Shown: positions 1 through 9,680, counted from the stretch's first letter. The stretch: 64,000 bases of DNA from Argyresthia goedartella (GCA_949825045.1 OX463829.1:3720001-3784000), one strand, 5' to 3'. A program made the numbers and translations. The notes: generated by a model not told the origin, from the sequence alone.

Positions 1-261
1 CATGCATAGCCTTGTAATTCTCTTTAGAGATGCTTAGAAGAAATTAAAAACCTTTAGCCGTTAATCAATATTTTAACTTGCCAAGCAATTTATTATACGA
101 AGGCAAAGAAGGCATTTCCTTTATTTTTCTCCTTCGGTGTGTCATCGTAGGTAGTCTTTCTTACGTTACTTGGAAGTGGTTAGCAAAAACTTCAGTTTTA
201 TTTTATATGGGTTTATGTGAACAAAAAAATATTGCGTTAGAGTGTATCATAATGAGTTTTA

Positions 262-274
262 ATATTTTTTTCAG
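262..274 (+). promoter_or_regulatory. Probable 3' splice acceptor before the DUF4806-like exon
   Basis: A T-rich tract runs directly into TTTTTTTCAG, with AG at 273-274, only six bases before the ATG at 281. This is a good insect acceptor and suggests that the start codon lies in exon 2 after a 5' UTR intron. The open frame across 78-278 is then probably intron or UTR and not a gene. No upstream exon or promoter was identified. Confidence 0.5.
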
Positions 275-280
275 ATAACA

Positions 281-568
281 ATGCCATTTAAAATAATAGA
301 GACGATAGAGAAAGGACAGAAACAACTTTGCATTATACCAAGCGCGTGGGAATCAAAAAATGTATTGAGATGGCCAAGAAAACGAATAGATGCCAAACTA
401 GTGAAGGATAGAAACTCGAGACCCGCAAGTAATTGGTCTTATTCAAAATGCACCGTGAAAAGACCGTCAATAGGATCATACGAAGAAGCACTCACAGAAT
501 TAGATGTCATGGTGGAAAACAGTGACACTGAGGCCGAAGAAACAAGGGCAGAAATACCTATACCTTGA
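281..568 (+). CDS. DUF4806-type insect protein, N-terminal exon only
   Basis: The 95-residue frame opens MPFKIIETIEKGQKQLCIIP and goes on through SAWESKNVLRWPRK. This resembles the N-terminal module of a large uncharacterised insect family in which a short Lys/Trp-rich segment precedes an acidic linker and a C-terminal DUF4806 domain. Here the acidic linker (VENSDTEAEETRAE, residues about 76-90) is present, but the frame then stops and I see no DUF4806 domain downstream. It is therefore a partial gene, an exon whose continuation is lost, or part of a mobile element. Its last 11 bases overlap the 3' end of the convergent minus-strand ORF at 558-1130. The function of the family is unknown to me. 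Confidence 0.5.
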   Translation: MPFKIIETIEKGQKQLCIIPSAWESKNVLRWPRKRIDAKLVKDRNSRPASNWSYSKCTVKRPSIGSYEEALTELDVMVENSDTEAEETRAEIPIP

Positions 569-1130
569 ATATGGGCAGACCGTCAAAATTGAAATTTAAA
601 GTCACTTTGGTTGGAACATCAATCCATTTCTCTAATGATTTCTTTAGAGAATCAGTGATGCTATTATGCCAGTATTCACCCTGCTCTATAGTTTCTATAC
701 GTATCTCTTTTACGGTACGTAAAATTGTTCTAGTGTCGCGTGGTAATATCTCTGGAAATCTGCTATTTATAATTGTACTTAAATCATTAAGTGCTACTTG
801 AGATATATTTTTTTCTATAGCCCATTCTTTTATTCGCTGACGAAACAATATATTTTTTGAAAACTCATCTTCATCATCACTTGAGCTACTTGCGCTGCTG
901 CACGAAGAAACGTCGTTATTAGGTCCGGAACATTCGACATCACTATTCTGTTCATCTTTGTCTACAATTTTTCATACGGAACCTTCACTGGATGTCGATG
1001 GCAACGCTTGACTTTGGTTTGTCCGTACATCGTTTACTTCCTCAATAAACGATGTTTCATCATTGTTATTTGCGATTGCCCTTGCAATCCTTCTCTTCAC
1101 TGCACCAATTCTTTTCCTTTTCTTCCACAT
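558..1130 (-). pseudogene. Transposase-domain-like protein, one in-frame stop
   Basis: Starting from the ATG at 1130-1128 (MWKKRKRIGAVKRRIARA), the frame is open for 52 codons, meets TGA at 974-972, and continues in the same frame through a Ser/Asp-rich linker to the 96-codon block beginning at 848. That block contains RIKEWAIEKNIS, LPRDTRTIL and NFDGLPIF. In insect and cnidarian proteins annotated only as transposase-domain-containing, the same order occurs (Trp-Ala-hydrophobic-Asn-Ile-Ser, then Leu-Pro-x-Asp-x-Arg-Thr, then Asp-Gly-Leu-Pro). The frame ends just after IFKV, where AAG|GTATAG could be a splice donor instead of a true end. Without the TGA this would be a coherent about 190-residue N-terminal part. 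The superfamily is unresolved. Confidence 0.5.
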
Positions 1131-1143
1131 AATTAACTTTTAA

Positions 1144-2161
1144 CCCGACTGTCTATATTCACACGATTCCAAGCAAATTGATCACCTGTCAGTAATACAG
1201 CCTAAAGCTGTATTATAGCTGTAATTTATTGTTTTAGTTTTATAATACTCTCCCTAATAGAAGTTAATAAAGCTACTGTAATTACAAGAGTGTAGAATAA
1301 CTCCATAAGAATTAGTTCTAGAACGGAGTTGTCTTATACCCTTGTACAGTAACAAGTGTCTATCGATACTATTATAACACTATGAGCTGTAATAAGTAAG
1401 TGATTACATGCAAAATACAGCCCATGTACAGCTTTAATGATAAAAGTAGCTTTAAGGTGTCACACAACACTTAAAGTTTTATAGTAGAGTTCGAATATTC
1501 AGTTATTGCACCTTAAACCCACGAAAATTCCTTTATAATCTTTTTATACAGCTTGAGCTGTATAATAGCCGACAAAACACTTTTATACGACTAAAAGCTT
1601 TTTCTGACACTCTTATACGTTTCATATAGAACTCTAAGTTCTAAATAGGCTGGTTTATGGACGTTGACGACACTTCCGTGCTGCTTGGGTGGAATAGAAC
1701 CTTTTGAAATACGTATTTGCTTTTGTGCTTCTGCCGCTTGATAACGGAATTTTACGACCAAAATACAAAATAATTCTTATTCTTATCTACCTAAAGTGAG
1801 ATATAGCTTCCCTTTTCAAAGATCCACTTACACGTATATAGTAAATGTCAACTTGCCACATTTTTACCAGACTGCACCAGAAGGAGGGTATTGTTTTTCG
1901 AGCTTATGCACCTATATGTATGAATGTATGTCCTCTACGGACCAAGCGGCTTGACAGATTTTAACGAATGAGGTATCGTAGGCTTTGTACAGACCGTGAG
2001 AGTGGCAAAGGCTATAATATCATTTTAGTGAAATACCAAAAGTTTGGATTTAAGCAGGCTAAATGTAGTTGAAAAAGTTATGCGTACAGCTATTTTCATA
2101 CTCCATGTAAGTAATCAGGTGCATTAATAAATTTGTATGTGGTATTGAAAAGACAGTCGGG
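1144..2161. mobile_element. Candidate non-autonomous piggyBac-like element
   Basis: CCCGACTGTC at 1144-1153 and its exact complement GACAGTCGGG at 2152-2161 bound 1,018 bp. The left end is preceded by TTAA (1140-1143) and the right end is followed by TTAT (2162-2165). CCC...GGG termini next to a TTAA target are the piggyBac pattern; the right TTAA would carry one change. The interior has no long ORF but many short AGCTGTA/TACAGCT repeats between 1190 and 1560. The left end is only about 10 bp upstream of the ATG of the minus-strand transposase-like ORF. The terminal repeats are short, so chance or a different element class is possible. Confidence 0.35.
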
Positions 2162-2165
2162 TTAT

Positions 2166-2840
2166 TTGTTCTTGCTTTTTACACCTGGCTCAGCATATAT
2201 ATTTTTTAAATTAACTTGGGACTGTCGTGTGATCCTGCAGATATTGTATTTGGTGTTTACTCCCTACAATATTTACTCACATTAACACATTCAGATTAGA
2301 ACACGTTTTCCAAGGATTGAATTTGATAATTAATTAAACCTTTGTTACAGGCCGCGTCAAGATTCTTTGGCTATTAGCGTGCTATTTTCTCTCTCGCATA
2401 GGGTAAGGAGGGGTGATTGAGAGAGAGGTCAGAGCCACAGAAACGGAGGAGAGCGGCTAAAGTGATCTTAGCTGATGTCAAGATTAAGATAATAATTATA
2501 ATCTGTTATCAAAGCTCTAATGCCTGGGTATTACTGCTCCTGATTTGTGTCGGATCACAAAGCACAATATTGCAATCATGTTGCCATTTACCACACACAA
2601 CATCTGAGGCTAAACGTATTAATTCACCTGTCACACCAGAGTTTACGCACAGCGAATATAGTTTAATATTAACTCCGGTAACGTTCGGAGAAAATATCGT
2701 GAGGGAACCTTCATATCTCTATAACAGCGGTGATGGGGTAGCTCCCTGTGATGCAAATAGGAGTATTGAATAACTGGCTAAATGTGGGCAATGACCTGAG
2801 GCAACAACTCTACACTGCCACCCCTACGGAAATAGGCATA
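2166..2840. other. Gene-poor stretch, no supported feature
   Basis: AT-rich sequence with one 118-codon open frame (2417-2773) that lacks an ATG at its stated start and has no recognisable domain. The segment ends at the palindrome into which the gypsy element inserted. Confidence 0.4.
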
Positions 2841-2864
2841 TGCAAACATAGAGGCATATGCCTC
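2841..2864. repeat. Left part of a 34-bp perfect palindrome split by the gypsy element
   Basis: Removing the gypsy element and one copy of its CCTC target duplication joins 2841-2864 to 9501-9510. The result is a perfect palindrome with half-site TGCAAACATAGAGGCAT, centred on CATATG. The symmetry stops exactly one base beyond each end. The integration point is 7 bp to the right of the dyad. Confidence 0.8.
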
Positions 2865-3078
2865 TATCGGGTTTCTACTACACTCCTATTTATGTGTTCC
2901 TAACAGGTAATTGGGCACTCCTGTTGGTTGAAAGTAAACAATTAATTGAGTGAGTAAATCCGATGTATTTGAAATCGTAACAGGTAAATAACACGATTAC
3001 ACGACCGACTCGCCTGAGTTCTATTGGGGACTGAGCTTTCGACTAAAACTGCTGACATGACTAACCTGTGTCCCTACA
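2865..3078 (-). repeat. 3' LTR of the minus-strand gypsy element
   Basis: A 214-bp direct repeat of 9283-9496. On the sense strand it is preceded by a purine-rich tract (plus 3079-3102; sense ...ATGGAAGGGAGTAC), which fits a polypurine tract used to prime plus-strand synthesis. Confidence 0.9.
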
Positions 3079-3488
3079 GTACTCCCTTCCATTTTTTTTA
3101 AAAATAAAGTAATTATATAAACCAAAAAAAAAATAACATTTTAAACTCTCTAACTTGACTTCTATGTAGTTGTACTGGTTAGCATAGTACAATCAAATGA
3201 TGATTCAGACTACTGTGAAAGTAATGAAATATGATAGGGAGCCTCGTCTCTATATAAAACAATGTTTTATCGCAACTATGTAAACGTGAAATTAAATTAT
3301 AATTATGGATTCAATATTTTGTAATAGAACATTATGCAGGTGAGATTTGAATGACTAATTTTTTTTTAAACATTATACAGGTTGATATTATTTTGACTTT
3401 TCATTTATTTTTTAAGTAATTAGGATCCTTACTCACACAAAATCTTACAATATACACATTAAAATAAAAATCAACACATTTCACTGTT

Positions 3489-3767
3489 TCAAGAGATAAC
3501 AATATTTGAGGTCCCATCGTGACTTTTTCCTCCAACTGACACAATTTTTCGTACTCTTTTTGCAATCCACTTGTCCATTCTTTCTCTGAATGATTTCACC
3601 ATACAACGCACCAACACGAGTGTCAGGATGCAGATAAGTATCACCATAGCAACAGTGAAATAGGTTAACTGAGACTGCATGCTCTGTATTCCAGACATAT
3701 TGATTTCAGCTTGGGCTGTCACAGTGTTATGTCCGTTTTCCACTGTTTTACTTGATTGACCTCCCAT
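3489..3767 (-). CDS. Small myristoylation-signal/transmembrane ORF of the gypsy element
   Basis: This 92-residue frame lies between the end of pol and the 3' LTR, in the same orientation. It starts MGGQSSKTVEN, which fits the N-myristoylation pattern (Met-Gly, then Ser at position 6). Residues about 34-57 (YFTVAMVILICILTLVLV) form one clear hydrophobic helix, followed by a strongly basic tail (KSFRERMDKWIAKRVRK). It is intact although gag and pol are broken. The expected product would be a lipid- and helix-anchored membrane protein. I do not know an assigned function: it could be a reduced envelope-like or assembly factor, or a lineage-specific accessory ORF. Confidence 0.6.
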   Translation of the reverse strand: MGGQSSKTVENGHNTVTAQAEINMSGIQSMQSQLTYFTVAMVILICILTLVLVRCMVKSFRERMDKWIAKRVRKIVSVGGKSHDGTSNIVIS

Positions 3768-3887
3768 TTTATATATAATTGTATATAAAGATTATCAAAA
3801 TGTACTTGTTCGAATGAAACAGTGTGTTCAAATGATTTCAAGATCTGTTTAAAACTTATAACTAACTTACAAGATCTACATGTTAAC

Positions 3888-6350
3888 CTAAATAAATCGT
3901 TGAGGCTGCACAACTATTCTGCCACTACGCGTTACACGAGTTTGAGCGGGCTGCTGTACGTCAGCAGGTGATTGCGAAATGACTACGTGACTCGCCGCGG
4001 CATTGTCGTGAGATTTATTTGGGTTCACGTTGAACTTCACTTTTTTAACTAAAGTATTTTTAGACACATTATTGCTAGAAGTTACGTTACTCTCATGTGT
4101 TTGTTCATTTAACATAAAAGCGGGCTACAGCCTATCTATCGAAATTCTTCCTTCCCGCAATGAAAACTGGATTAAAAACACTTTATCGTATCTCTGGATA
4201 ACCGGATACGGTCCTTCATACGGAGCTTGAAGAGATCTTTTTACCAAATCATTACGAACAAACACATGCGAGCAAGACTTTAAATCCTTATGAATAAAAA
4301 ATGTTTGATTGTTTCTAGAGCTCTCGGACTTGGGTTTCAGATTACTTATCGTTTCGCGTAACCTACAAGCATAAACATAACCATTATCTGTCAAAATGGT
4401 TGATTCGTCATAAAAATCGCCCGGAAGTCTTAAATTTTGTCCATAAGTAAATTCAGCAGCGCTTACTCCCGAATCTGACCGGTAGGCTGCCCGCAATCCT
4501 AGTAAAACGGCTGGTAGATGATCTACCCAACTACCCTTATCTAATATAGACTTAAGTGCAGCTTTAAGACTTCGATGCCATCTTTCAACTTGCCCATTCG
4601 ATTGAGCATGGTATGGACTCGTTCTAATCTTCTCTATACCCATTAACTTTGATAAATTCATAAATACACAGCTTTCGAGCTGTCTCCCTTGATCGCAGGT
4701 TAAGCGTACAGGACAACCGAAACGCGCTATCCAAGAGCTAAACAAAGTTTGCGCTACTATTTCAGCGGTAATTTCCTTAACCGGAAGGGCTTCGGGCCAA
4801 CCCGTTTGCCTAGCTATCATTGTAACTAGGTACCTATACCCGTCTACTGTGGTAGGTAACGGACCTACTATATCCACATGCACGTGCTCGAAACGTGCCG
4901 CACTAGAAATTTTACCGTATGTTGAAACTGTATGTCTATGCACTTTACATTTCTGACACATTAAACAGGTTTTAGACCATTTACCTACGTCACTGTTCAT
5001 ACCTTCCCAAAAAAATCTTTCCCCAATTAGCTTTCGCGAGGTACGGATTCCGGGATGGCTTTGACCATGAACACTATTAAAAGCTATGCGACGAAATTCC
5101 TCTGGTAAGTATGGCCTGGCCTTGTTGGTTGATGTCTCACAAATTATCAACACGTTACTACCTGGTAAACAAAACTTTTTAAAACTCAATTTCTCATTAT
5201 TGCCACGCAACAACTCTTTCAAAGTTGCATCTAACCTTTGAGCATTCGCTAATTCGTCGTAATTAATCTGAGTGGGGCATTGTATTGTCTCTATGCGCGA
5301 TAAGGCGTCCGCTACCACGTTCTCATTACCTACGACGTGTCGGATATCTGTCGTGAATTCAATTATGTACATGAGTTGACGTGTTCGTCGCGGAGTTTCT
5401 TTATCGCTGAACATCTTAGTAAAGGCATAAGTAATCGGCTTATGATCTGTATAAATTACGATCGGCCGCCCTTCTACCAAGTTTTTGTAATAGCGAATAG
5501 CTTCATATATTGCCAACAGCTCTGTATAAATGTATCTATCATACGTACTGTAATTCATCTGAGTAGGACTCATTTTCCTAGAAAAGAATGATAACGGTTG
5601 CCATTGCCCATCGCAATTTTGTTGTAACACAGCACCTATTCTATTACTTGACGCGTCTGTCATTATTGCAAGTTGAGCGTTAGCGTCCGGGAACGACAAA
5701 CACACAGCGTTCTCAAGACTTGTTTTGCATTGCAAGAAAGCTTCGTCAGCTTCTGCACTACAATTCAAATGTGTTTTGTCTTTACGTTTGGTCTTAGGTA
5801 ACATAGAACTCAACGGAAGTTGAAATATTAACACCATCTGGTATATGAGGTCTATAAAAATTTATCATCCCAAGAAATCTACGCAATTCTTCTACAGTTT
5901 TTGGTTTAGGAAAATTCTTAATTATTTCAACCCTCTCTGGAAGTGGCCGAAGTCCGTCTGCACTGACTTCAAAACCCAGAAAACTCACCTTAGTCTGACC
6001 AACTCACATTTTGATAAGTTGATAGTTAACCCGTATTTACTGAATATTTTAAAAAGTTGTTCTAGATGTTCTCTATGTTCTTTTTCGTCCCTACTTGCAA
6101 TAATCACATCGTCGATATAACAAAACTGAAAATCTAACCCTTGCAATACCGTGTGATTCATAAAACGTTGGAAACTTTGAGCTGCATTACGTAACCCAAA
6201 GCTTAATCTGGGAAATTCGAATAATCTAAAGGGGGTTATAATTGCAGTCTTCTCAATGTCCTCTGGAGCCACGCTTATACAATGGTAAGCTCTATTTATG
6301 TCGACTCGGGTAAAGATCTTTTTATCCGACAGTAAGTACGTCGTAGTCGC
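3888..6350 (-). pseudogene. Gypsy pol: RT (partial), RNase H, integrase
   Basis: In sense order the pieces are: RT from about 6345 (KIFTRVDINRAYH, then FCYIDDVIIAS with the catalytic YIDD at plus 6108-6119); a frameshift near 5988; the thumb (MSFLGFEVSADGLRP); a second shift near 5830; RNase H (TDASSNRIGAVLQ, YTDHKPITY); an H2C2 zinc finger (HGQSHPG...CLMCQKC); and an integrase core with Asp in HVDIVGPLP, Asp in TCDQG and Glu in GQVERWH. The main 5837-4125 frame ends at a TAG (4127-4125) but runs on in frame to 3888, ending in an Arg-rich tail (TRSGRIVVQPQRF), so that stop is a single nonsense change. The first part of RT is missing because of the nested non-LTR fragment. This is the replication and integration enzyme set of a Ty3/gypsy element. 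Confidence 0.9.
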
Positions 6351-6429
6351 TCGCGGACACTCATCCGCTTCGAACGCGTCGCGATTAACATATCAGTGCG
6401 TCTACGCATAGTTCGCAACTACCGTAAAA

Positions 6430-7407
6430 ATGAAATGTGCTAAGTGTACCAAGCTAATTAACAAAAAATCTCCTGGAATATTGTGTAATAAATGCAATAA
6501 ATGGTTTCACGCGTCGTGTATGTCCATCACAAATGATCAACTAAGTGTGTTACAAGAAACCGACTCAGTGGATTGGAAATGTCGTACGTGTACAGGCACC
6601 GCCAGACCGAAACGCTTTTCATGCATCTTACCAGAAGCCGAGGATGACGACAACACCGACACTGAAATTTTAACCAGCAGTATCTCCAACCAAATTCTTA
6701 TGGATATTCGTCGTGAAGTACGTGAAACAATACGCATTGAAATGCAGACATCGCTGCAGTTCCTATCTGATAAAATTGATGATTACGAATTAAAAATCCA
6801 ATCGTTTCTCAAGCAAGGCAAGGAATTGGAAAATCAGTGTAATGACTTGAGAAATGTATGTAAAAACTTGAAAATCCGGAACGAGGCACTAGAACAAAGA
6901 CTTTCAACATTAGAGCAAAACCAGCTATTAGACCAAGTCGAAATATGTGGTGTGTCAGAAAAGGACAATGAAAATGTACAAGATGTATGTAAAACTATCT
7001 GCAGTTCGCTCAAAATCAGCCCAGACTCGATCATTAAAGCCTATCGCAAAAAAAACTACAAAAAGCAGGGTACTACAAAAACGATTTCATCATCGACTAT
7101 AATTGTCCAGCTACGCGACGGTCACCGTGACAATTGGCTCCAGTCTTCAAAAACCACCAACTTAACAGGCGAACACCTTGGCTTGAGCGAAAAAAATAAA
7201 ATATTTATTAGAGAACTCCTTACGCCTCATACGTCATTTTTACTGTGGAAGACTAAAAATAGTCTAAAAGAAACGGGCTTATATAAGTACGTTTGGTACA
7301 AAAATGGGAAGATTCTCGTACGTCAGACTGATAACAAAAAAGTATTCACCATTAGATGTGAGAGTGACATCGAGTACCTTGCATCTAAAGTACCAACTAT
7401 GGAATAA
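6430..7407 (+). CDS. Non-LTR ORF1 protein with PHD finger
   Basis: A 325-residue intact frame. Residues 1-55 form a PHD-type zinc finger: CAKC, CNKC, HASC and WKCRTC give the C4HC3 spacing (MKCAKCTKLINKKSPGILC, then CNKCNKWFHASC). Residues about 85-165 are rich in heptad Leu/Ile and charged residues (coiled coil, SLQFLSDKIDDYELKIQSFL). The C-terminal third (IIVQLRDGHRDNW...LFTIRCESDIEYL-like) resembles the RNA-binding C-terminal domain of non-LTR ORF1 proteins. PHD-bearing ORF1 proteins are typical of CR1-like elements of arthropods. The expected role is RNA/nucleic-acid binding and particle formation. The start is the first ATG after a short leader, and ORF2 begins 26 bp downstream. Confidence 0.8.
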   Translation: MKCAKCTKLINKKSPGILCNKCNKWFHASCMSITNDQLSVLQETDSVDWKCRTCTGTARPKRFSCILPEAEDDDNTDTEILTSSISNQILMDIRREVRETIRIEMQTSLQFLSDKIDDYELKIQSFLKQGKELENQCNDLRNVCKNLKIRNEALEQRLSTLEQNQLLDQVEICGVSEKDNENVQDVCKTICSSLKISPDSIIKAYRKKNYKKQGTTKTISSSTIIVQLRDGHRDNWLQSSKTTNLTGEHLGLSEKNKIFIRELLTPHTSFLLWKTKNSLKETGLYKYVWYKNGKILVRQTDNKKVFTIRCESDIEYLASKVPTME

Positions 7408-7433
7408 ACCTACACCTAGTTATTGTAAGAATA

Positions 7434-8187
7434 ATGGTTCAACAATATATACAGACTAACAAAAAAAAAATGGATAACCCATACTCGGAAATTCAAGAAA
7501 ATACCTATAGCAATTGGAACTCATTTATGAATAATATTGATTTCAAGAACGATCACAATCTATGTATACTACATGTCAACATTCGGTCAATGCTAAAAAA
7601 CTTTGACCAATTGGACTATATTGTCTCGACTAGCGCACGCACTGTGCATATTGTTGTGCTCACAGAAGTAAATATAAAAGATACATGCAAAAACTTGTTT
7701 CAACTACAAAACTATGACATGTATTCACAGCTACGTTCCCAGCAAAAAGGAGGAGGCGTTATAGTTTATATACACAACAGTTTAAACTTCACAAGGTATC
7801 CAGTATCAAGTTTGTATTTTGAGTGTGTGTTAGGCGAAATAGAAACACCCGATAAATTCAGGGCTAATATGTGTGCAGTGTATAGGCCTCCTCATTTAAG
7901 TGAATCATCGTTTGTTGCTGAGTTACCGCGAGTTATAGAAACTTCGCAATCTACGTACTCTTATATTTTAATTGGCGATATGAACATTGATTTGTTTAAA
8001 CGAAATTCGGTGCGCACGACATATCTTAATGCTATGTGTGACAAAGGGCTATACTGTGGGATTACGCAGTACACGCGTGTGGAAACAAAAGGTGGTAAAA
8101 TAACAAATTCGTGTATTGATCACATCTTTATACGTGCGATTTACTGTCGTGACATACACACAGCTGTCAATACACACACAATCAATA
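7434..8187 (+). pseudogene. Non-LTR ORF2, apurinic-type endonuclease only (truncated)
   Basis: After a Lys/Asn-rich start, the frame shows the endonuclease/exonuclease/phosphatase blocks: LCILHVNIRSM, VVLTEVNI, GGGVIVYI, AVYRPPH, YILIGDMNIDLF and CIDHIFIR. These carry the metal-binding Asn, Glu and Asp of target-nicking endonucleases. The fold is cut off before its final SDH block, and no RT follows. The terminal residues past about position 250 belong to antisense gypsy sequence. ORF1-ORF2 spacing is 26 bp and no frameshift is visible in the retained part, so the insert itself is young. Confidence 0.8.
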
Positions 8188-9152
8188 GACAGTAATGACT
8201 CAAAAATCAGCTCCCAGTATGGGCTGTCTAACGTCTGCAATTACGAAAGTCCATTTATATGAACGTCTTAGACCTAAGTCTAATGTCAAAGTCTTTGTTC
8301 CGTATGTTCTGATTTCACTGCCGTTGGCCGCAAATAGCGTATACCTCTGATCTAAATCACTGGTACCGAACTTCCTTAGATTAGGCAACACTGACACATT
8401 CGCACCGGAGTCTATTAAAAAGACTTGTATTGCTGATGATGTTCCAACGGCTCCATGTAGTTTCCCTGTTTCTTCCAATTGCATGGGTCGACACACTTGA
8501 CGGCTTTCTCTCCATACTTAAAATGGTAGTAGCAAAGCCAATCAGGGCTGTCTTCAGATTGTTGATCCGTAGATTAAGCTTGGCAATCTCCTTCAAAATC
8601 TTCTCCGTATCACTGCTAGATGTAGCGTGGTCTCTAGCTGAACCTGCAGACAAGTCTGGTGTCTGATTGCTGCTCATTTCGGCGACGAAAAGTGGTTTTA
8701 ATTTTCCATGATTTTGTCAGCAATCTGAGCTAGGTTCTCCAAATCCTTAATATTCGTCACAGCTAGTACAGTTCTGAGAGATGTAGGTAAATGACCTTGC
8801 CATAACACACTAAGGGTGTCGTCACCCATTTTATTCCTCGCCAAATCTTTCATACGCGTTGAAAGAGTAAGTAGTTGAAAGAGGTAAGAGTGGTGGTGAT
8901 AGCAGTATATCACTAACGATGCGATATAGCCTCCTTGCTAAGTTTGGTTATTATCAAATTAAATTTTACTTGATCCGACAAATGCTGGGATGCCAGCATG
9001 GCCTCCGCCTGCATAAACCACAGCGAGGGACGATCTTGCCAGAAGTCGGCAATCTTGGATGATAATGAGATTGCCGCTAAATCCCTCAGCCTGGTGTCGT
9101 TATCGTTGTCGGTTCCTGCCGTTGGCATCGCGGGTGTCCCTCCAGTAGCCAT
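8187..9152 (-). pseudogene. Gypsy gag and protease, frameshifted
   Basis: Sense reading begins MATGGTPAMPTAG at 9152, followed by ADFWQDRPSLWFMQAEA, the conserved start of gag in many insect gypsy elements. A frameshift near 8913 leads to a block ending LAQIADKIMEN (capsid-like end). Another shift near 8690 leads to a Ser-rich region with a coiled LKEIAKLNLRINNL segment. A further shift leads to the protease frame (8496-8200) with the catalytic FLIDSGANVSVLP and the flap/C-terminal LGADF. At least three shifts are present. After LGADF one missing base in a T-run disrupts the reading (continuing SHYCLL in the next frame) before the junction with the nested non-LTR element. Confidence 0.8.
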
Positions 9153-9268
9153 CTTGAATCACCGTGATAACAATGCACTGAACGCGTAACACTTCGCAAG
9201 AACGCGCGAGTAGTTGTAGGTAAGTATTCACTGGTCGTAAAAGTCACTGGGCGTAAAGTTCAAAGTTC

Positions 9269-9280
9269 TCGGGGTCACCA
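9269..9280 (-). promoter_or_regulatory. Primer-binding site, tRNA-Trp type
   Basis: Two bases inside the 5' LTR (sense strand) is TGGTGACCCCGA, complementary over 12 nt to a eukaryotic tRNA-Trp 3' end including CCA. The same opening is the known PBS of avian sarcoma-leukosis viruses. Beyond 12 nt the match is lost. Confidence 0.65.
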
Positions 9281-9282
9281 GT

Positions 9283-9496
9283 TATCGGGTTTCTACTACA
9301 CTCCTATTTATGTGTTCCTAACAGGTAATTGGGCTCTCCTGTTGGTTGAAAGTAAACAATTAATTGAGTGAGTAAATCCGATGTATTTGAAATCGTAACA
9401 GGTAAATAACACGATTACACGACCGACTCGCCTGAGTTCTATTGGGTACTGAGCTTACGACTAAAACTGCTGACATGACTAACCTGTGTCCCTACA
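9283..9496 (-). repeat. 5' LTR of the minus-strand gypsy element
   Basis: A 214-bp partner of 2865-3078 with three visible substitutions and no indel. It is followed by the duplicated target CCTC (9497-9500) and by the right part of the split palindrome (9501-9510). Confidence 0.9.
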
Positions 9497-9585
9497 CCTC
9501 TATGTTTGCAAACTGATAAACTGCATATTGTATATTGTACACATAGGTCTAGCCATGCCCAACCATCAACTTTTCCCATGTTAAC

Positions 9586-9680
9586 CTGGATTGCTGGAAG
9601 AGATCTCTTATTTGAGATAAGCTCGCCTTTGTACACCTTTTTATGTAACTCTTGTTTTTTGTATGATTTGTGTGCAATAA
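9586..9680 (+). repeat. Non-LTR 3'-tail repeat, copy 1
   Basis: GCTGGAAGAGATCTC is followed by GATAAGCTCGCCTTTGTACA and a T-rich run ending in GTGCAATAAAG. The same layout occurs at 21355-21465 and 35483-35590. These are 3' UTR ends, with an AATAAA-type signal, of a dispersed lepidopteran non-LTR family. No coding sequence is attached here. Confidence 0.6.

Larger units (their letters stand above)
6350..8187 (+). mobile_element. Non-LTR retrotransposon, 5' portion, nested in gypsy pol
   Basis: This plus-strand segment carries a complete ORF1 and an endonuclease that breaks off, while gypsy sequence on the opposite strand resumes on both sides. The right junction lies near 8187: the last residues of the 'ORF2' frame (INRQ) are already gypsy protease-side DNA read backwards. 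The element keeps its 5' end and has lost RT and its 3' end, the reverse of the usual 5' truncation. The gypsy element lacks its protease-RT connector at the same point. One deletion covering the 3' end of the insert and adjacent gypsy DNA explains both losses. Confidence 0.7.
2865..9496 (-). mobile_element. Ty3/gypsy LTR retrotransposon (minus strand), internally rearranged
   Basis: Two 214-bp direct repeats (2865-3078 and 9283-9496) differ at three sites that I can see. They are flanked by the 4-bp duplication CCTC (2861-2864 and 9497-9500). Read on the minus strand, the order is 5' LTR, PBS, gag, protease, RT, RNase H, integrase, small ORF, PPT and 3' LTR. The LTR sense strand starts TGTAGGGACAC and ends CCCGATA. 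Gag and pol carry several frameshifts, and the region between protease and RT is replaced by a non-LTR fragment at about 6350-8187. The close LTR identity indicates a fairly recent insertion, yet the copy cannot be autonomous. The clade within Ty3/gypsy is not resolved. Confidence 0.92.

Noticed and set aside
78..278. 66-codon open frame before the DUF4806-like exon
   Set aside because: It ends at a good splice acceptor, has no domain and begins without an ATG at the stated position; better read as intron or UTR.
2417..2773. 118-codon plus-strand frame
   Set aside because: No ATG at the frame start, no domain, no splice context; likely fortuitous.
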